From positions 1-7,466 of the forward strand of contig CALYAH010000051.1 of the NCBI GenBank assembly GCA_944393455.1: 7,466 bases of DNA, read 5' to 3'. Positions 6,509 to 7,466 of the stretch are shown here, piece by piece. This stretch comes from an uncultured Clostridia bacterium (GTDB taxonomy: Bacteria > Bacillota > Clostridia > TANB77 > CAG-508). Both the position numbers and the translations under genes were made by a program. Every line of letters begins with the position of its first letter. Within the stretch, counting starts at the first letter, position 1. The notes under the pieces were generated by a model. The model made no database searches and was not told the origin of the DNA. It saw nothing but the letters and a program-made list of their open reading frames with translations.

Positions 6509-7466
6509 ATGAGCAATAAAAGAACAAAAATGGGAAAAATCACCTATATAATAACTCTAATTTTTCTATTTATAATATTATATTTTGCATATCAATATTA
6601 TCAAAAAAATAATTTTAATGATTTTATTAGAAGTGAAGCTAATTTATATACATCAGAATTTAAGAGAGATAAAAATGAAAAATATTCAAAGAATAGAAGC
6701 TATCAAATTGTATCAGAAGACTATAATGATGCTATGTTTTATAAAGAGGTAAAAGTAGAAAAAAACACACCTTATCGAGTAACATGTATGGTAAAAACAA
6801 GTAATGTAGAAGCAGACGGAGAAAATTCGGGTATAGGAGCACAAATTTCAATAGAAGGAACAACAGAAAGGTCTGTAGCAATTCAAGGAACAAGTGATTG
6901 GCAAAAAATAGAGTTAATATTTAATTCTAAAAATAGAGAAAGCGTAAGTGTTGGATTTCGATTAGGTGGATATTTAGGAAAAGCAAAGGGCGAAGCATGG
7001 TTTTCAGATTTTACATTAGAAGAAGGAATTGTAGAAAATGACAATGAATGGGATTTTGCATGTTTCATATTTAATCAAACAGATGTAAATATAAATGGAA
7101 AGTCAATACAAATAGAAATGACAAATAATGATATTAGAGATATTAATAATACAATCGAAAGATTTAAAGATAGTTGTGCAAATTTATCAGAAGGAAAAAT
7201 GACAGCAAACTGTGATGTATACCAAATTGATACACCACTAAATCAACTATCTTATGATGAAGAATTTGGGTATTATGTATCAGCAGAAAATATAGAATCA
7301 CAAATAAAAGATACAATTGCTAATAATGATTATGACCATATATTTGTAATCGTAAGACTACGGTGATGATGAACATGAAAATGGCGTAGAAGTAAAGGAT
7401 CGGATAGGAGTGCGGTTCAATGGATTATTATGGAATTGGTTTTTCTGATATAAGATTACCAAATGA
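6509..7466 (+). CDS. Membrane-anchored protein with carbohydrate-binding-like domain, 3'-partial, frame changes at 7361 and 7413
   Basis: The ATG at 6509 follows GGAGA (6493-6497) by 11 bases; the in-frame ATG at 6491 has no visible Shine-Dalgarno but cannot be excluded. Residues about 11-28 (ITYIITLIFLFIILYF) form one membrane helix after a basic N terminus, so the rest should be outside the cell. Residues about 37-185 resemble a CBM4/9-like jelly roll: YKEVKVEKNTPYRVTCMVKT, SDWQKIEL, then AWFSDFTLEEG. A second domain follows, with YDHIFVIVRL. The zero frame stops at the TGA at 7364, but skipping C7361 gives GDDEHENGVEVKD, then CGG, then IGV. Skipping C7413 then gives GSMDYYGIGFSDIRLPN to the window end. 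From memory, related clostridial proteins read DWIGLGxMDY here and continue into a metalloprotease-like domain, which this window does not show. Binding partner and activity are unknown. Confidence 0.7.
7361..7363 (+). other. In-frame CGG, +1 shift site
   Basis: The zero frame reads CTA CGG TGA, followed by further TGA codons at 7367 and 7370. Skipping C7361 gives CTA (C) GGT GAT GAT GAA, that is R-L-G-D-D-E, and opens 17 more codons. Here the stop is immediately after the CGG, unlike the sites at 384 and 2656. Confidence 0.7.
7401..7403 (+). other. In-frame CGG that seems to be read as a sense codon
   Basis: After the shift at 7361 this CGG is in frame between GAT (D) and ATA (I). A +1 skip here would give GGA then TAG, so it must be read as three bases if the protein continues to IGV and GSMDYY. 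Relatives as I recall them have tryptophan here (DWIG), but arginine cannot be excluded. Confidence 0.5.
7413..7415 (+). other. In-frame CGG, +1 shift site near the window end
   Basis: The zero frame reads GTG CGG TTC and reaches a TGA at 7446-7448. Skipping C7413 gives GTG (C) GGT TCA ATG GAT, that is V-G-S-M-D, and stays open to the window end as YYGIGFSDIRLPN. The glycine fits the recalled IGLG pattern of relatives. Confidence 0.6.

Noticed and set aside
7364..7372. TGA read as tryptophan or selenocysteine after VRL
   Set aside because: Reading through gives repeated TGA codons and no recognisable protein, whereas the +1 frame gives a coherent sequence. Tryptophan is encoded by TGG elsewhere and no intact gene here has an in-frame TGA.
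7361..7376. Classic prfB-type +1 frameshift signal (internal Shine-Dalgarno, CTT-TGA)
   Set aside because: There is no AGGGGG-like element just upstream of any of the four sites, the P-site codons differ, and three of the sites have no adjacent stop.
384..7415. The frame breaks as sequencing or assembly errors
   Set aside because: Random indels should not fall four times on the same zero-frame codon. None of the sites is in a homopolymer. The same local strings (for example ATCGGA at 1360 and 3947) are undisturbed when CGG spans two codons. It remains possible in principle without the reads, and is listed as a refuting test.

Overview
The window is AT-rich DNA with dense forward-strand genes, Shine-Dalgarno sites of the AGGAGG type, and the Firmicutes-type gene order rpsO-pnp. 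It most likely comes from a low-GC Bacillota genome, probably an uncultured Clostridia- or Bacilli-like lineage. That placement rests on composition, gene order and the two surface-protein families. All recognised genes are on the + strand.

Layout: (1) 1-1551 is the 3' part of a GLUG-repeat surface protein, split by a +1 frame change at 384. (2) 1582-2016 holds a good sigma-A-type promoter, a hairpin, rpsO (ribosomal protein S15) and its terminator. (3) 2017-2223 is an AT-rich gap with large inverted repeats ahead of pnp. (4) 2224-4357 is pnp (polynucleotide phosphorylase), full length at 710 residues only if one base is skipped at 2656; a terminator follows. (5) 4440-6362 is a lysine/glutamate-rich protein built of ten helical repeats of exactly 30 or 44 residues. 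(6) 6362-6397 is a perfect 14-bp hairpin. (7) 6509 to the window end is a membrane-anchored protein with a carbohydrate-binding-like domain; its frame breaks at 7361 and 7413.

The main result is that the broken genes are probably not broken. At every place where a conserved protein continues in the +1 frame (384, 2656, 7361, 7413), the codon sitting in the zero frame is CGG. Skipping its C gives GGA or GGT, a glycine codon, and restores the protein. By my reading, CGG occurs as a zero-frame codon at only one other place in the window (7401). The trinucleotide CGG spanning two codons occurs eleven times inside these genes with no frame disturbance. CGT and CGA are used as ordinary arginine codons. 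The simplest inference is that CGG has no ordinary decoder here, for example because no tRNA-Arg with anticodon CCG exists, and that ribosomes pass it by a +1 shift, or read C-GGN as a four-base glycine codon. The phenomenon would act in an important housekeeping gene (pnp) and in two surface-protein genes. The CGG at 7401 appears to be read as a normal three-base codon, so the rule is either context-dependent or has a second outcome.

Functionally, rpsO and pnp are the usual housekeeping neighbours (ribosome assembly and RNA turnover). Each has its own leader and terminator here, so they look separately transcribed. The flanking genes look like cell-surface or unknown accessory proteins and have no evident pathway link to them.
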